Source of the DNA: an uncultured Bacteroidia bacterium
GTDB taxonomy: Bacteria > Bacteroidota > Bacteroidia > J057 > CALAJH01
Length of the DNA stretch: 61,991 bases
Direction of reading: 5' to 3'
Assembly: GCA_937922655.1 (NCBI GenBank)
Contig: CALAJH010000008.1
Coordinates: 1-61,991, forward strand
Position numbers and translations under genes: made by a program. Below, piece after piece: positions 20,801 through 28,958 of this stretch. The notes beneath the pieces were generated by a model. That model did no database searches, was not told the origin of the DNA, and saw nothing but the letters and a program-made list of their open reading frames with translations. Position 1 is the first letter of the stretch. Every line of letters begins with the position of its first letter.

Positions 20801-23617
20801 TGTTCTGGCGCCACCGGCGGAACGCCCGGTGCGGGCGGTGGCGCGGGCGGCGCCGGTGCACCCTGTTGCAGCGCTAGCAACGGTTGTGGCTGTTCCGCGA
20901 ATGCGGGAGGGGCAGGCGACGTTGCGGGTGCCGGAGGCATAGGCTCAAGAAATGGAAAACCCGGATCACCTTGCGGCAACTGCAGTCCGGGCGGCGGCGG
21001 CGGCGGCGCCAACGGTGGCGGCGGCGGCACCGGCGGAACGGGAACGGGTTCGGGAACCAGTCCCGGAGGCGCCGGGGGAACCACCCTCCTCCCCAACGAC
21101 GTTAGCGAGGCCGGAGGTATACGAGGCGGTTCGGGCGGCGCAGGCGGCGTTTCGGGAGCTTGTCAATTCAGCTCCGGTGCCGGAGGAGGAGGAGGAGGAG
21201 CCATTAAAATTGTCGCCCCGTCGGTCACTATTGGAACGGCGGGACAAATCAACGCCAACGGCGGCAACGGCGGCAACATCGCGTCAATCACGGGCTTATC
21301 TTCGGGCGGCGGCGGCGGCGGCGCCGGCGGTACCATCTGGATTCAATCGCCTAATATTACCAACAACAACGCCTCGGGGCTAACCGCCAGAGGCGGGAAC
21401 GGAGGCAACTCCGGGAGCTATAGCTTCTTTTGGTTTACATACATGGGTGGCCGCGGCGGCGGCGGCGGCGGCGGGCGCATTTATATTCAAGGAAATTATA
21501 CGGGCCCCGTACTTTCTGCGGGAACCGTCTGCGCCGGAGGTGCAACCGGCGCATCGGGAGGCAATGCCGGCACCGCGGGTAGCGTCGGCACCCTACGTAT
21601 CGACGGTGTGTGTACTTTGTCGTCAAGCACAAAACAATGGGTCGGCGGGGGCACGCCCGACGTCAACGCTTGGAACCAAAACAACAATTGGAACCCGCCG
21701 GGCGTTCCGACCACCGGGGCCGACGTCGTTATTCCCGACGTGCCGCATCAGCCTATCATCACCACCGTAACGCCCGTGTTGGGTTCGCTTACCGTCAACA
21801 ACAAAGCCCTTGTGCGCATCCACACCGGCGGCGTGCTCAACGTCAATGGGATAATCAACGGCGGCGCCATTCGCATGGACGGTGGATTCGTAAACGCCGT
21901 AAACGTCTGCAACAACGAACTCATCGAAGTCAACAATCCATCCAATTACATGACCGTTACGGGGTATTTGAAAAACAATGGTTACATCCAAACCAACAAC
22001 CTCGACCCCGGTCCCGACGTACGCATGATGGATTCCGACCCCGCTTCCGCCAACAACAGCCGTTACGAAGGGACGGGAACGAACATCGGCGTCGATTATT
22101 ACATCATCAATACGCCCGCCGTGAATATCCAAACGGTTTTGGAAGCCAACCTTTCGTGCCGTTCATTGATTGTCCAAGGCAACTTGGTGGCCTCCGACCG
22201 TACGGTAACCCTCAAAAAAGACTACAACGTGCAATCGGGAACGGTAACGTACACGAACAGCACCTTCGTTTTGGACGGCGACGGCACCAACACCGTTACA
22301 CACGGCGGCAATCCGCAAACTTTGAGCGCAGCGGCAATTCAAACTTTCCACAATCTTTTCGTCCAAAAACCGAACGGTCACGCGCTCTTGAACAACACGT
22401 TTAGGGTATCGAACACGTTAAGGTTCGCCTGCCAAAACGCGGCCTACGTCGACGCCAACGGTCACGTATTGCACCTGACCAACAATGCATCCGGGTCGTT
22501 GGAACGCATACCGAGTTTTGCCGACCCGTTGGCGGGCCACGTCGTCGGCAAATTCCGTAGGGGCTTGACGTCCACGGGCGTGTTCGAATTTCCGCTGGGT
22601 ATAAACAATTCGGTTGCCGCCACATCAAGGTACGAGCGCGCGCAAATGGACGTGAAGGCCGTCATGCCCGGATTCATGTCCAACGTTACGGGCGAGTTTT
22701 TGGCCGTCGGTCATCCGACCGCAAGCATCCTTTTCAACGAAAGTTCCGCTTTGCCCATATCCGGCACGGACAATCCTATTCCTTACCAAGAATTCATTCC
22801 CGGCCCCGGCTATTGGAACTTAACGCCCAACAACGACCCGACAAGCATCGACTACGAGCTAAGCATTTGGCCCAACGGTTTTGCTGGTCCGGCAAGCCCA
22901 TATTGGACGTTCTCCAAACGCCGAACGACGGCTCCGACGTATCCGTGGGGCCTGCGCGGAACGAAAACGGCGACGTCGTGGCCATGGGTAAAGCGTACGG
23001 GGGTAACGACGTTTTCGGACGCGGCGCCCGTGCAGTCGCTCGACCCCTTGCCCGTCGAAGCGACGCCGCTCATGGCCCAAGCCCTTTCCAACGAAATCCG
23101 CCTGACGTGGCAAACGCTTTCCGAACGTTCCAACAAAGGCTTTGAAATCGAGCGCGGCACGGACGGCGAAAACTTTGCCAAAATCGGCTTCGTCGAGGGT
23201 GCCGGCACTACAATCGAAACGAAAAATTATAGCTTCGACGACCGCGACGTCCAACGCGGAACCGTATACTATTACCGCTACAAACAACTCGATTTCGACG
23301 GCCGGCACACGTATTCGAACGTGGCACAGGCGATATTGCCGACGCTAAAAGACGACCGGGCGCTCGGTGCGCTCACCGTTTATCCCAATCCGTTCAAAAA
23401 CACGGTAACGTTCAATTACGCTCTGAATAAACCGGCGCGCCTAACGTTGGAAATCTACGACCTCAACGGCAAACTCGTAACCACGCCGTTCAAAAACCTC
23501 GAAGCCAAAACGTCGGGCGAAAAATCGGTGGATTTGTCGTCGTTGAGTCCGGGGGTCTACGTGTATCGGTTGAAGGCCGGAGCGGAAGCGTTCACGGGCA
23601 AACTCGTTCGCGAATAA
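17894..23617 (+). CDS. Giant secreted glycine-rich protein with PKD-like domains and T9SS tail
   Basis: A 1907-residue surface protein. ATG 17894 opens a clean signal peptide (MKQIYVAMMLALMASGASGQ). In order: an N-terminal domain to ~310 with several Cys residues; two PKD-like domains (~320-430 and ~433-535); a first glycine-rich module (~615-855); a linker; a second glycine-rich module (~955-1235); a beta-rich region to ~1700; a fibronectin-like domain (~1718-1813, LTWQTLSERSNKGFEIERG); and a type A T9SS sorting domain (~1825-1907, LTVYPNPFKNTVTFNY... GKLVRE). Each glycine-rich module opens with a similar beta-strand lead-in (TINAGHTVSIIG, NIAAGATLRVIG) and alternates poly-Gly runs with short I-x-I strands. 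Probably an adhesin or matrix protein; no catalytic motif seen. Confidence 0.88.
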   Translation: MKQIYVAMMLALMASGASGQTVYWVESFDVGYTHPNHYTGGWVLSNPAYVGGTYNMGHPSNPTPGSTVGPPSSPTTVGSPITGLTYNAPAEGVGNKRCNNYWVINDANTANASMQAVRYGTPPASPCTPDITPNTYFPYGGTQNRSLHITAGTCNCLDTYPGSFEFVHGQVPGYGDAYQWNDDPWDPLVDNFNCLATSDQWAYMNSGIDNTGKCKSRIRFDAFLGGANNGWTQRSVLYSIDGGVTWKVLVANITSPFSPFFNPCGFWQTYTYNLPAECDNVADLRFAFRWRNFNGWPQTTADGSNAAGMNIDNIRLISPQLPDAVFTVNPVSACRGQQFSFTNSSVDFGITPVTYTWVIPTTDMTLHNAAAFDAVNVVGPNTHCITTSKTVTPQISYSTIGSRIITLNAVNCNGDADPTPMSVTINVALCGPVPDFTGTPLTVCDFDAPISNPSSPVVVQLNATDENTIIPCTGGCVKWTWIFTGPGAVTYEVGDPNSQNPQVKFNTPGLYTVTLVVRNNDDLVGVTKTRTNYINVINCECGVTTPPPPAACVDFNTTGNTSINTDEWPGGYVTYNNFTINAGHTVSIIGSNPFRLDVQGNVIINGTLLAAGEDAAGPTGATGYAGGQTGGNSPGTPTAGTGGAGLGGGTGGTVCTLMLGVNGNGGGGGGYGDNGGSGAVSSNGSGVPCAAQPPGGGAYGNAPITTLHPGSGGGGGGGCSGGPGGGGGAGGGAVRILANNITIGATGMINVSGGKGGPGPGDITGAGAGGGGAGGSIQLIANTVVNNGTLRARGGNGGDGVGTLGSGYGGGGGAGGRINIKYVTSATAGTMQVNGGNGGAGAGLCTPCTATNGNNGTTLVESIASLPAKAVCIAPPGSGGGCGGPNPACDCESENTDGALNVTSGTTTINTTLDADGVYHYTSVNIAAGATLRVIGNKPYVMKSTGPVIINGLIDLRGTNGANGPAAGTCSGATGGTPGAGGGAGGAGAPCCSASNGCGCSANAGGAGDVAGAGGIGSRNGKPGSPCGNCSPGGGGGGANGGGGGTGGTGTGSGTSPGGAGGTTLLPNDVSEAGGIRGGSGGAGGVSGACQFSSGAGGGGGGAIKIVAPSVTIGTAGQINANGGNGGNIASITGLSSGGGGGGAGGTIWIQSPNITNNNASGLTARGGNGGNSGSYSFFWFTYMGGRGGGGGGGRIYIQGNYTGPVLSAGTVCAGGATGASGGNAGTAGSVGTLRIDGVCTLSSSTKQWVGGGTPDVNAWNQNNNWNPPGVPTTGADVVIPDVPHQPIITTVTPVLGSLTVNNKALVRIHTGGVLNVNGIINGGAIRMDGGFVNAVNVCNNELIEVNNPSNYMTVTGYLKNNGYIQTNNLDPGPDVRMMDSDPASANNSRYEGTGTNIGVDYYIINTPAVNIQTVLEANLSCRSLIVQGNLVASDRTVTLKKDYNVQSGTVTYTNSTFVLDGDGTNTVTHGGNPQTLSAAAIQTFHNLFVQKPNGHALLNNTFRVSNTLRFACQNAAYVDANGHVLHLTNNASGSLERIPSFADPLAGHVVGKFRRGLTSTGVFEFPLGINNSVAATSRYERAQMDVKAVMPGFMSNVTGEFLAVGHPTASILFNESSALPISGTDNPIPYQEFIPGPGYWNLTPNNDPTSIDYELSIWPNGFAGPASPYWTFSKRRTTAPTYPWGLRGTKTATSWPWVKRTGVTTFSDAAPVQSLDPLPVEATPLMAQALSNEIRLTWQTLSERSNKGFEIERGTDGENFAKIGFVEGAGTTIETKNYSFDDRDVQRGTVYYYRYKQLDFDGRHTYSNVAQAILPTLKDDRALGALTVYPNPFKNTVTFNYALNKPARLTLEIYDLNGKLVTTPFKNLEAKTSGEKSVDLSSLSPGVYVYRLKAGAEAFTGKLVRE
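19735..21600 (+). repeat. Six glycine-rich coding repeats in two blocks
   Basis: Within the large gene, GGC/GGT-rich tracts encode about six units, each a Gly-run (GGGGGGAGG-like), an amphipathic G-x-I-x-I strand, a turn with Asn or Thr, then A-x-GGNGG. Examples of strands are GAVRILANNITIG, GSIQLIANTVVNN, GRINIKYVTSA, GAIKIVAPSVTIG, GTIWIQSPNITNN and GRIYIQGNYTGP. The units diverge in sequence between the strands but keep spacing, so this is a protein-level repeat rather than recent DNA duplication. Confidence 0.75.
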
Positions 23618-23630
23618 CCGCCCGCCCATG

Positions 23631-23673
23631 AAAAAATCCCCCTTTCGTTTTTTTCGGAAGGGGGATTTTTTTT
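23631..23673. terminator. Bidirectional terminator between the glycine-rich gene and lysS
   Basis: Inverted repeat AAAAATCCCCCTT / AAGGGGGATTTTT with a short loop. It has an A-run on the left and a T-run on the right, so it can terminate both the rightward gene and leftward lysS. Confidence 0.88.
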
Positions 23674-23689
23674 ACGAAAACGTTGAAAG

Positions 23690-25204
23690 TTAGGAAAAGT
23701 TTTCGGGCCTCATGTGCGGGAAAAACAGCACTTCCTGAATGGAATTGGCGCGGGTAAGAATCATGGCCAAACGGTCGATGCCGACGCCCAATCCTGCGGT
23801 GGGCGGCATGCCGAATTCGAGGGCTCGCAAAAAGTCTTCGTCGAGGGGCATGGTTTCGTCGTTGCCCGCGCTTCGGGCGGCGGCTTGCTCGGCGAACCTT
23901 GCCCGTTGGTCTATGGGGTCGTTGAGTTCGGAATAGGCGTTGCAAATTTCTTTGCCGTTGCACACGACCTCGAAACGTTCGGTGAGGGCGGGATTTTCGG
24001 GTTTGCGTTTGGCCAAAGGACTCATTTCGACGGGGTAGTCCATGATAATGGTGGGATTGACGAGCCGGGGTTCGACGGCCGAGGAGAATATTTCGTCCCA
24101 GAGTTGGGCGCGGTCGGGCCGGCGGTCGAAACGGGCGCCGAGCCGTTGGGCCAGTTCGATAAGTTCGTCGTCGGAGGCGGTTTGAGCGTCGACGGCCGTA
24201 TATTCGAGTATGGCGCCGAAAAAAGTGAAACGTTTCCACGGCCGGGCGAATGAAATCGGTGTATCGGGTACTTCGGGCGTACCGTTTACGGCGACGGCGA
24301 CGCGTTCGAGCATTTCTTCGACGAAGTTCATCATCCAAAGGTAGTCTTTATAAGCGGCGTAGAACTCCATCTGGGTGAACTCGGGATTGTGGAAGCGGCT
24401 CATGCCCTCGTTGCGAAAGTCTTTGGCAAATTCGAACACCCGCTCGAAACCGCCGACAATCAGCCGTTTGAGGTAAAGTTCGTTGGCGATGCGGAGGTAC
24501 AGGGGCATGTCGAGGGCGTTGTGGTGGGTAACGAAAGGTTTGGCCAACGCGCCGCCGTAGACGGGTTGAAGGATGGGGGTTTCGACCTCGTGACAGCCGT
24601 GCGACAACATAAACTCGCGCATGGTCCTCACCAACGCCCCCCGTTTGAGGAAACGCTCCTTGACTTCGGGATTGAGAACGAGGTCGACGTAGCGCATACG
24701 ATGGCGAAGCTCGGGGTCGGAGAACTTGTCGTAGACCACGCCGTCCTTTTCACGCGGTACGGGCCACGGCCGCAAGGACTTGGCCAAAAACACGTAGTCG
24801 CGGGCTTCGACGGTTACGTGTCCGGTTTTGGTTACAAAGACCCGCCCCCGAATGCCGACGACGTCGCCGATGGCCGTCAATTTTTCAAACACCTCTTTAT
24901 AGAGGGTTTCGTCGGGGCCGGGGCAAAGGATGTCGCGTTTGAGGTAAATCTGAATGCGTCCCGATTCGTCGAGCAAATCCATGAAACCGGCTTTGCCTTG
25001 GGTACGGCGATTCATCACGCGCCCGGCAACGGCGACGTTCGTCCATTGGTCCGCGTTTTCGGGTTTGAAGTCCCGAAGGATGTCGGCGGCATGGTGGGTT
25101 ACGGGAAATTCCCTTGCGGGGTAGGGGTCGATGCCCAGTTCGCGCAGGCGTTGAAGCTCGGCCCGCCTGACGACCTCTTCGCCCGTCCATTCGCGTTCGT
25201 TCAT
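23690..25204 (-). CDS. lysS: Lysyl-tRNA synthetase, class II
   Basis: Charges tRNA-Lys. 504 residues, the normal bacterial length. An N-terminal OB-fold anticodon-binding domain (VAVAGRVMNRRTQGKAGFMDLLD at ~58-80) is followed by the class II catalytic core: motif 1 near FMLSHGCHEVETPIL, motif 2 FRNEGMSRFHNPEFTQMEFY, and motif 3 GLGVGIDRLAMILT near the C-terminus. All are intact. The ATG at 25204 sits only 5 nt after a perfect -7 box, so the mRNA is probably nearly leaderless. It shares a terminator with the convergent glycine-rich gene. Confidence 0.96.
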   Translation of the reverse strand: MNEREWTGEEVVRRAELQRLRELGIDPYPAREFPVTHHAADILRDFKPENADQWTNVAVAGRVMNRRTQGKAGFMDLLDESGRIQIYLKRDILCPGPDETLYKEVFEKLTAIGDVVGIRGRVFVTKTGHVTVEARDYVFLAKSLRPWPVPREKDGVVYDKFSDPELRHRMRYVDLVLNPEVKERFLKRGALVRTMREFMLSHGCHEVETPILQPVYGGALAKPFVTHHNALDMPLYLRIANELYLKRLIVGGFERVFEFAKDFRNEGMSRFHNPEFTQMEFYAAYKDYLWMMNFVEEMLERVAVAVNGTPEVPDTPISFARPWKRFTFFGAILEYTAVDAQTASDDELIELAQRLGARFDRRPDRAQLWDEIFSSAVEPRLVNPTIIMDYPVEMSPLAKRKPENPALTERFEVVCNGKEICNAYSELNDPIDQRARFAEQAAARSAGNDETMPLDEDFLRALEFGMPPTAGLGVGIDRLAMILTRANSIQEVLFFPHMRPENFS

Positions 25205-25209
25205 GGACG

Positions 25210-25217
25210 CAAAATTA
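25210..25217 (-). promoter_or_regulatory. -7 box abutting the lysS start
   Basis: TAATTTTG on the minus strand, 5 nt (CGTCC) before the ATG. If transcription begins about 4-7 nt downstream of the box, the mRNA has essentially no leader. Confidence 0.6.
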
Positions 25218-25365
25218 TCAAAAATAGACGACGAAAGTGCGACGTAGGCGCGAGTGAATCGCGGGTTGTTGAGACCGTCGTGGTTTTTTGACCGTTAAAA
25301 CGATATTCCGTACGAGGAGCGTGCCCAAAAATCAAATTTAGACGGCGCGACCGACGGCCGCGGTT

Positions 25366-26112
25366 TTACCTTCGGTAATCGTAGCCCATGATTTTGAAAC
25401 CGGGGGGAATGGCGAATTGGGCTTTTTCGAGTTTGCGGGGAATAACTTGGGTGGCCGTAACGGTGATGGTGCGTTGTTTGTTGGTACGGATGGTTTTGAG
25501 GGGGATGCACCCGTTGAGTCCGCGGGTAAGGAACGAGGCCGTGGCGCGAGTGGATTCAAGGGGATAGAACGCCAAATTGGCCCGAATTTTCGGTGAAATG
25601 TAATAAACGATGGTCTCGTTCTTTTTTTCGACCTTGTAACCGTAACACATATAACCGCAAATTTTGAGCGAATCGCCGATGGGCTTGGCCTCGGGGATTT
25701 CTCCGACGGGCGGCTCGTAAATTTCACGTTTAAAGACGCGTTCGTTTTTGACGTCGACGGTGTACATTTGGTTGGAGTCGGCGAGAAAGAGCCGGGTAGT
25801 GGGAAAGATTTGGGGTTTGCGAATACCGCCGTCGGGAAGAAAAAAATCTTCGTCGATTTGGGTGTGGCGGGGTTCGGAACGTTGATCGGGACCGTACAGG
25901 TGCACCAAAAAATTGCCGTCCTTGATGGAAAAGGACATGAATTCGATGGCGTTTTGTTCTTTGATGTACTCGGCCCACGAACCGTCGACGCTGAACTTGT
26001 AGTTGAGCGTGCCTTCGAAGTAGCCTTTGGCCCGAAGGACGTCGTCGGGCTGAGCCCACAATTTGGGCGCCGCCGCAAACACCAGCGCCGCCCACACCGC
26101 AATGCTTTTCAT
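25366..26112 (-). CDS. Secreted hypothetical protein, possible GLPGLI/DUF4412-like
   Basis: A ~248-residue exported protein with a signal peptide from ATG 26112 (MKSIAVWAALVFAAAPKLWAQ). The mature part is beta-strand-like: YFEGTLNYKFSVDGSW, IEFMSFSIKDGNFLVHLYG, MYTVDVKNERVFK, and a late KICGYMCYGYKVEKKNETIVYYISPKI segment carrying two Cys. This resembles Bacteroidota periplasmic lipid-binding-like families (DUF4412/GLPGLI), but I cannot assign it firmly. The upstream sequence holds two further in-frame ATGs created by a 27-bp tandem duplication. These would yield a repeated MKVFDIFAT extension and are less likely starts. Confidence 0.65.
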   Translation of the reverse strand: MKSIAVWAALVFAAAPKLWAQPDDVLRAKGYFEGTLNYKFSVDGSWAEYIKEQNAIEFMSFSIKDGNFLVHLYGPDQRSEPRHTQIDEDFFLPDGGIRKPQIFPTTRLFLADSNQMYTVDVKNERVFKREIYEPPVGEIPEAKPIGDSLKICGYMCYGYKVEKKNETIVYYISPKIRANLAFYPLESTRATASFLTRGLNGCIPLKTIRTNKQRTITVTATQVIPRKLEKAQFAIPPGFKIMGYDYRR

Positions 26113-26117
26113 CGTCG

Positions 26118-26125
26118 CAAATATA
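26118..26125 (-). promoter_or_regulatory. Proximal -7 box of the secreted hypothetical gene
   Basis: TATATTTG on the minus strand, 5 nt before ATG 26112. It is the gene-proximal copy in the tandem duplication. Confidence 0.55.
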
Positions 26126-26144
26126 TCGAAAACTTTCATCGTCG

Positions 26145-26152
26145 CAAATATA
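26145..26152 (-). promoter_or_regulatory. Distal duplicated -7 box
   Basis: Second identical TATATTTG, 27 bp upstream of the first and 5 nt before its own in-frame ATG at 26139. Either box may be used, or both. Confidence 0.5.
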
Positions 26153-26350
26153 TCGAAAACGAGGCAAATACCATGCCGTAGGACCAAATTGCCCGCAAAT
26201 CGGGCGGGGGCGAAAGCCATTTCAAACAAGACGACAATGCGATCGGGGCTTCGAAACCCGCATGCCGCTATTATTACAAAAATCGACTTTTGGATATGGA
26301 AAAATTGCCGTCGGTCGGCAAAAATTGCCAATCGTTTTGTAATTTGCGGC

Positions 26351-28936
26351 ATGATGAGGAGCGTAATCATAGCAACGTTGGCGGGGGCGTTGGCCGCATG
26401 TTCGGCAAGCCGGCAGAGCCAAAACCAAGATTGGAAGGCGGGCGAAGTCGTTGCCGCCCCCAACAACGGCAACGTCGGGCTTGAATTTCCCATGCCCGAA
26501 ATCGAAACGTACAAAAAAGTCGGTCCCTATCGGGAAAGCTATCCTCGTATCAACGATTTAATGCACACGCTTTTGCGCGTGCGTTTCGATTGGGAAAAAA
26601 AACAACTTCACGGCGAGGCCCGGCTGACTTTGCGACCGTATTTTCACCCCACCGATTCCGTCGTCCTCGACGCCAAATTTATGCTCATCCACAAGGTCGA
26701 ACGAATGATGGGAGAAAAAAAAATCGCCGACCTCAAATACACCTACGACGACCAAAAACTGCGCATCAAGTTGGACACAAGCTTTACGCGCTTTCAAACC
26801 TACGAGCTGCGCATTGACTATACCGCGCGGCCCGAAGAGGGAGAAAAAGGCGGGTCGGCGGTTATTTCGTCGGACAAAGGCTTATATTTCATCAACGCCG
26901 ACGGCGCCGACCCCGACAAACCGCGTCAAATATGGACGCAAGGCGAAACCGAAGCCTCGTCGCGCTGGTTCCCCACCATAGACGCTCCCAACGAACGCAC
27001 CTCCCAAGAAATTTACATCACCGTGGACAACCAATACACCACCCTTTCCAACGGCATTCTCGTTTCCCAAACACGCAACGACGACGGCACCCGCACCGAC
27101 TACTGGAAACTCGACGCGCCCCACGCCCCGTACCTGTTTATGATGGCCGTCGGCAATTTCGTCATCGTCCGCGACCGTTGGCGCGGCATCGACGTCGATT
27201 ATTACGTCGAACCCGAATACGAAAATTACGCAACAATGATTTTCGGCAACACCCCGGCGATGTTGGAGTATTTTTCCAAACGTTTGGGCGTGCCGTATCC
27301 GTGGCCGAAATACGCGCAAGTCGTGGTGCGAGACTTCGTTTCCGGCGCCATGGAAAACACCTCGGCCACCATACACATGGAAGCCCTACAACACGACGCC
27401 CGCGAACACCTCGACGAAACCCACGAGGACTACATTTCCCACGAACTCTTCCACCAATGGTTCGGCGACTTGGTAACGTGTGAAAGTTGGTCGAACTTGC
27501 CGCTCAACGAGGCCTTCGCCACTTACGGCGAAATCCTTTGGCGCGAACACCAATACGGCGCCTTCGACGCCGACCACCACCGCTTCGACGACTACATGAA
27601 CTATATGAACGAGGCGGCGGGCAAACGCGTGCCGCCCGTTCGCTATTACTACAACGACAAAGAAGACATGTTCGACAGCCACTCCTACGCCAAAGGCGGA
27701 TTGATTTTACACGCGCTTCGAAGGTATTTGGGCGACGAGGCCTTTTTTGAGGGCTTACAACATTATCTGCGCAAACACGCCTATTCCGACGTCGAACTCG
27801 CAGAACTGCGTCTTGCCTTGGAAGAAGTTTGCGGACTCGACCTCAACTGGTTTTTCGACCAATGGTTTTTGAGTCCGGGACACGCCGAACTTGAATTAAA
27901 CTACGATTACGACAGCGCCGCCCGCCAAGCTTCCGTCGCCGTCAAGCAAACCCAAACCACGCCCGCCAACCTCGAAGTCTATCGCTTGGACACCGAAATC
28001 GCCGTCTATTATCCCGACGGACAAAAACAAACCGTTCCCGTCCGGCTCAACACACGCGACACCGTATTTTACGTTTCGACGACACAAACGCCGCTCTTCG
28101 TTGATTTCGACCCCGAAAAAGTACAAATCGCCGTTTTTCAAGAAACAAAACCCGAAGCTTATTGGCGCATGCAGGCCGAAAAAGGGGAATATTTTTTACA
28201 AAAATACTATGCTTACGTACAATTGGCCGCCGCCGATGCCAACCTTGCCAACCTCGCAATATTGAAAAACGGCTTGAACGAGCCGTATTGGGGCCTGAGA
28301 AAAACGGCCGTCGAAGCCCTTTCGGGAAATAATTCGCCGCATATTTTCGACACGCTCATCCGCGTGGCGATGCGCGACCCTTCGGCCAAAGTCCGTGCCG
28401 CCGCCCTTGCATGGTTCACTTCGCTGGAAAACCGTCCGCCCACCGACGCCTACAAACTCATGTTGGAAAGCGCCGTCGCCGACAGCAGTTATCGGGTTGC
28501 CTCTTTGGGCTTGCAACTTTTGGCCGAGGCCGACCCCGAACGCGCCATCGAAGTCGCAAGAGAGCTTGCCCCGCTCAAAAACGACGACGTACGTTTCGTT
28601 GTCGCCTCGATTTTTCTCGGCTCCGCCACGCCCGAAGCTCCCGCTTTCGTCGAAAACGCCATAAACCGTTCCAAAAATCTTTACAACAAACTGTTTTTGA
28701 TTTATCAATACGGCGAATACCTCAAAAAACAACCCAACGACCTCAAACGACGAGGAATCGCGTTTTTGCAGTCTCAAACGGCTTCGGGCAAACCGTCTTA
28801 CGTTCGGCTTTTCGCCGTCCGCGCCCTTTTGGCCTTCAAGGAAATGCCCGACGTCGAAGCGTTTTTGCGGCGGCTCAAAGCGGACGAACCCCCCGGCACG
28901 GACAAAACTTATTTTGAACAGCTGATTACCGAATAA
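26351..28936 (+). CDS. M1-family zinc aminopeptidase, lipoprotein
   Basis: An ~861-residue metallopeptidase that removes N-terminal amino acids from peptides. ATG 26351 gives a lipoprotein signal (TLAGALAAC), so it is anchored in the envelope. M1 signatures are the exopeptidase motif GAMEN (~331-335), the zinc site HELFHQWFGDL (~363-373) and the third ligand Glu in NLPLNEAFATYGE 19 residues on. The N-terminal beta-saddle domain (residues ~60-260) is normal. The C-terminal ~250 residues are helical and HEAT-like (LRKTAVEALSG, VRAAALAWFTSL). Related enzymes degrade peptides in the periplasm. An off-consensus box TAATTTG ends 4 nt before the start. Confidence 0.92.
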   Translation: MMRSVIIATLAGALAACSASRQSQNQDWKAGEVVAAPNNGNVGLEFPMPEIETYKKVGPYRESYPRINDLMHTLLRVRFDWEKKQLHGEARLTLRPYFHPTDSVVLDAKFMLIHKVERMMGEKKIADLKYTYDDQKLRIKLDTSFTRFQTYELRIDYTARPEEGEKGGSAVISSDKGLYFINADGADPDKPRQIWTQGETEASSRWFPTIDAPNERTSQEIYITVDNQYTTLSNGILVSQTRNDDGTRTDYWKLDAPHAPYLFMMAVGNFVIVRDRWRGIDVDYYVEPEYENYATMIFGNTPAMLEYFSKRLGVPYPWPKYAQVVVRDFVSGAMENTSATIHMEALQHDAREHLDETHEDYISHELFHQWFGDLVTCESWSNLPLNEAFATYGEILWREHQYGAFDADHHRFDDYMNYMNEAAGKRVPPVRYYYNDKEDMFDSHSYAKGGLILHALRRYLGDEAFFEGLQHYLRKHAYSDVELAELRLALEEVCGLDLNWFFDQWFLSPGHAELELNYDYDSAARQASVAVKQTQTTPANLEVYRLDTEIAVYYPDGQKQTVPVRLNTRDTVFYVSTTQTPLFVDFDPEKVQIAVFQETKPEAYWRMQAEKGEYFLQKYYAYVQLAAADANLANLAILKNGLNEPYWGLRKTAVEALSGNNSPHIFDTLIRVAMRDPSAKVRAAALAWFTSLENRPPTDAYKLMLESAVADSSYRVASLGLQLLAEADPERAIEVARELAPLKNDDVRFVVASIFLGSATPEAPAFVENAINRSKNLYNKLFLIYQYGEYLKKQPNDLKRRGIAFLQSQTASGKPSYVRLFAVRALLAFKEMPDVEAFLRRLKADEPPGTDKTYFEQLITE

Positions 28937-28958
28937 AAAACGTTAAATTGCACGCGCA

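Larger units (their letters stand above)
26107..26160 (-). repeat. Perfect 27-bp tandem duplication of promoter box plus start codon
   Basis: Positions 26107-26133 and 26134-26160 are identical. Each 27-bp unit contains, on the minus strand, TATATTTG, then CGACG, then ATGAAA. The duplication therefore copies a complete -7 box and start codon, and the unit is in frame (nine codons). Confidence 0.9.

Noticed and set aside
19735-21600. GGC-rich tandem DNA that could look like a CRISPR or minisatellite
   Set aside because: The repeats are codon-level glycine runs inside one open frame, with no conserved direct repeat or unique spacers.
26139-26350. Upstream extension of the M1 aminopeptidase frame to 26063
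   Set aside because: The lipoprotein signal starts at 26351 and the extension runs through the divergent promoter region.
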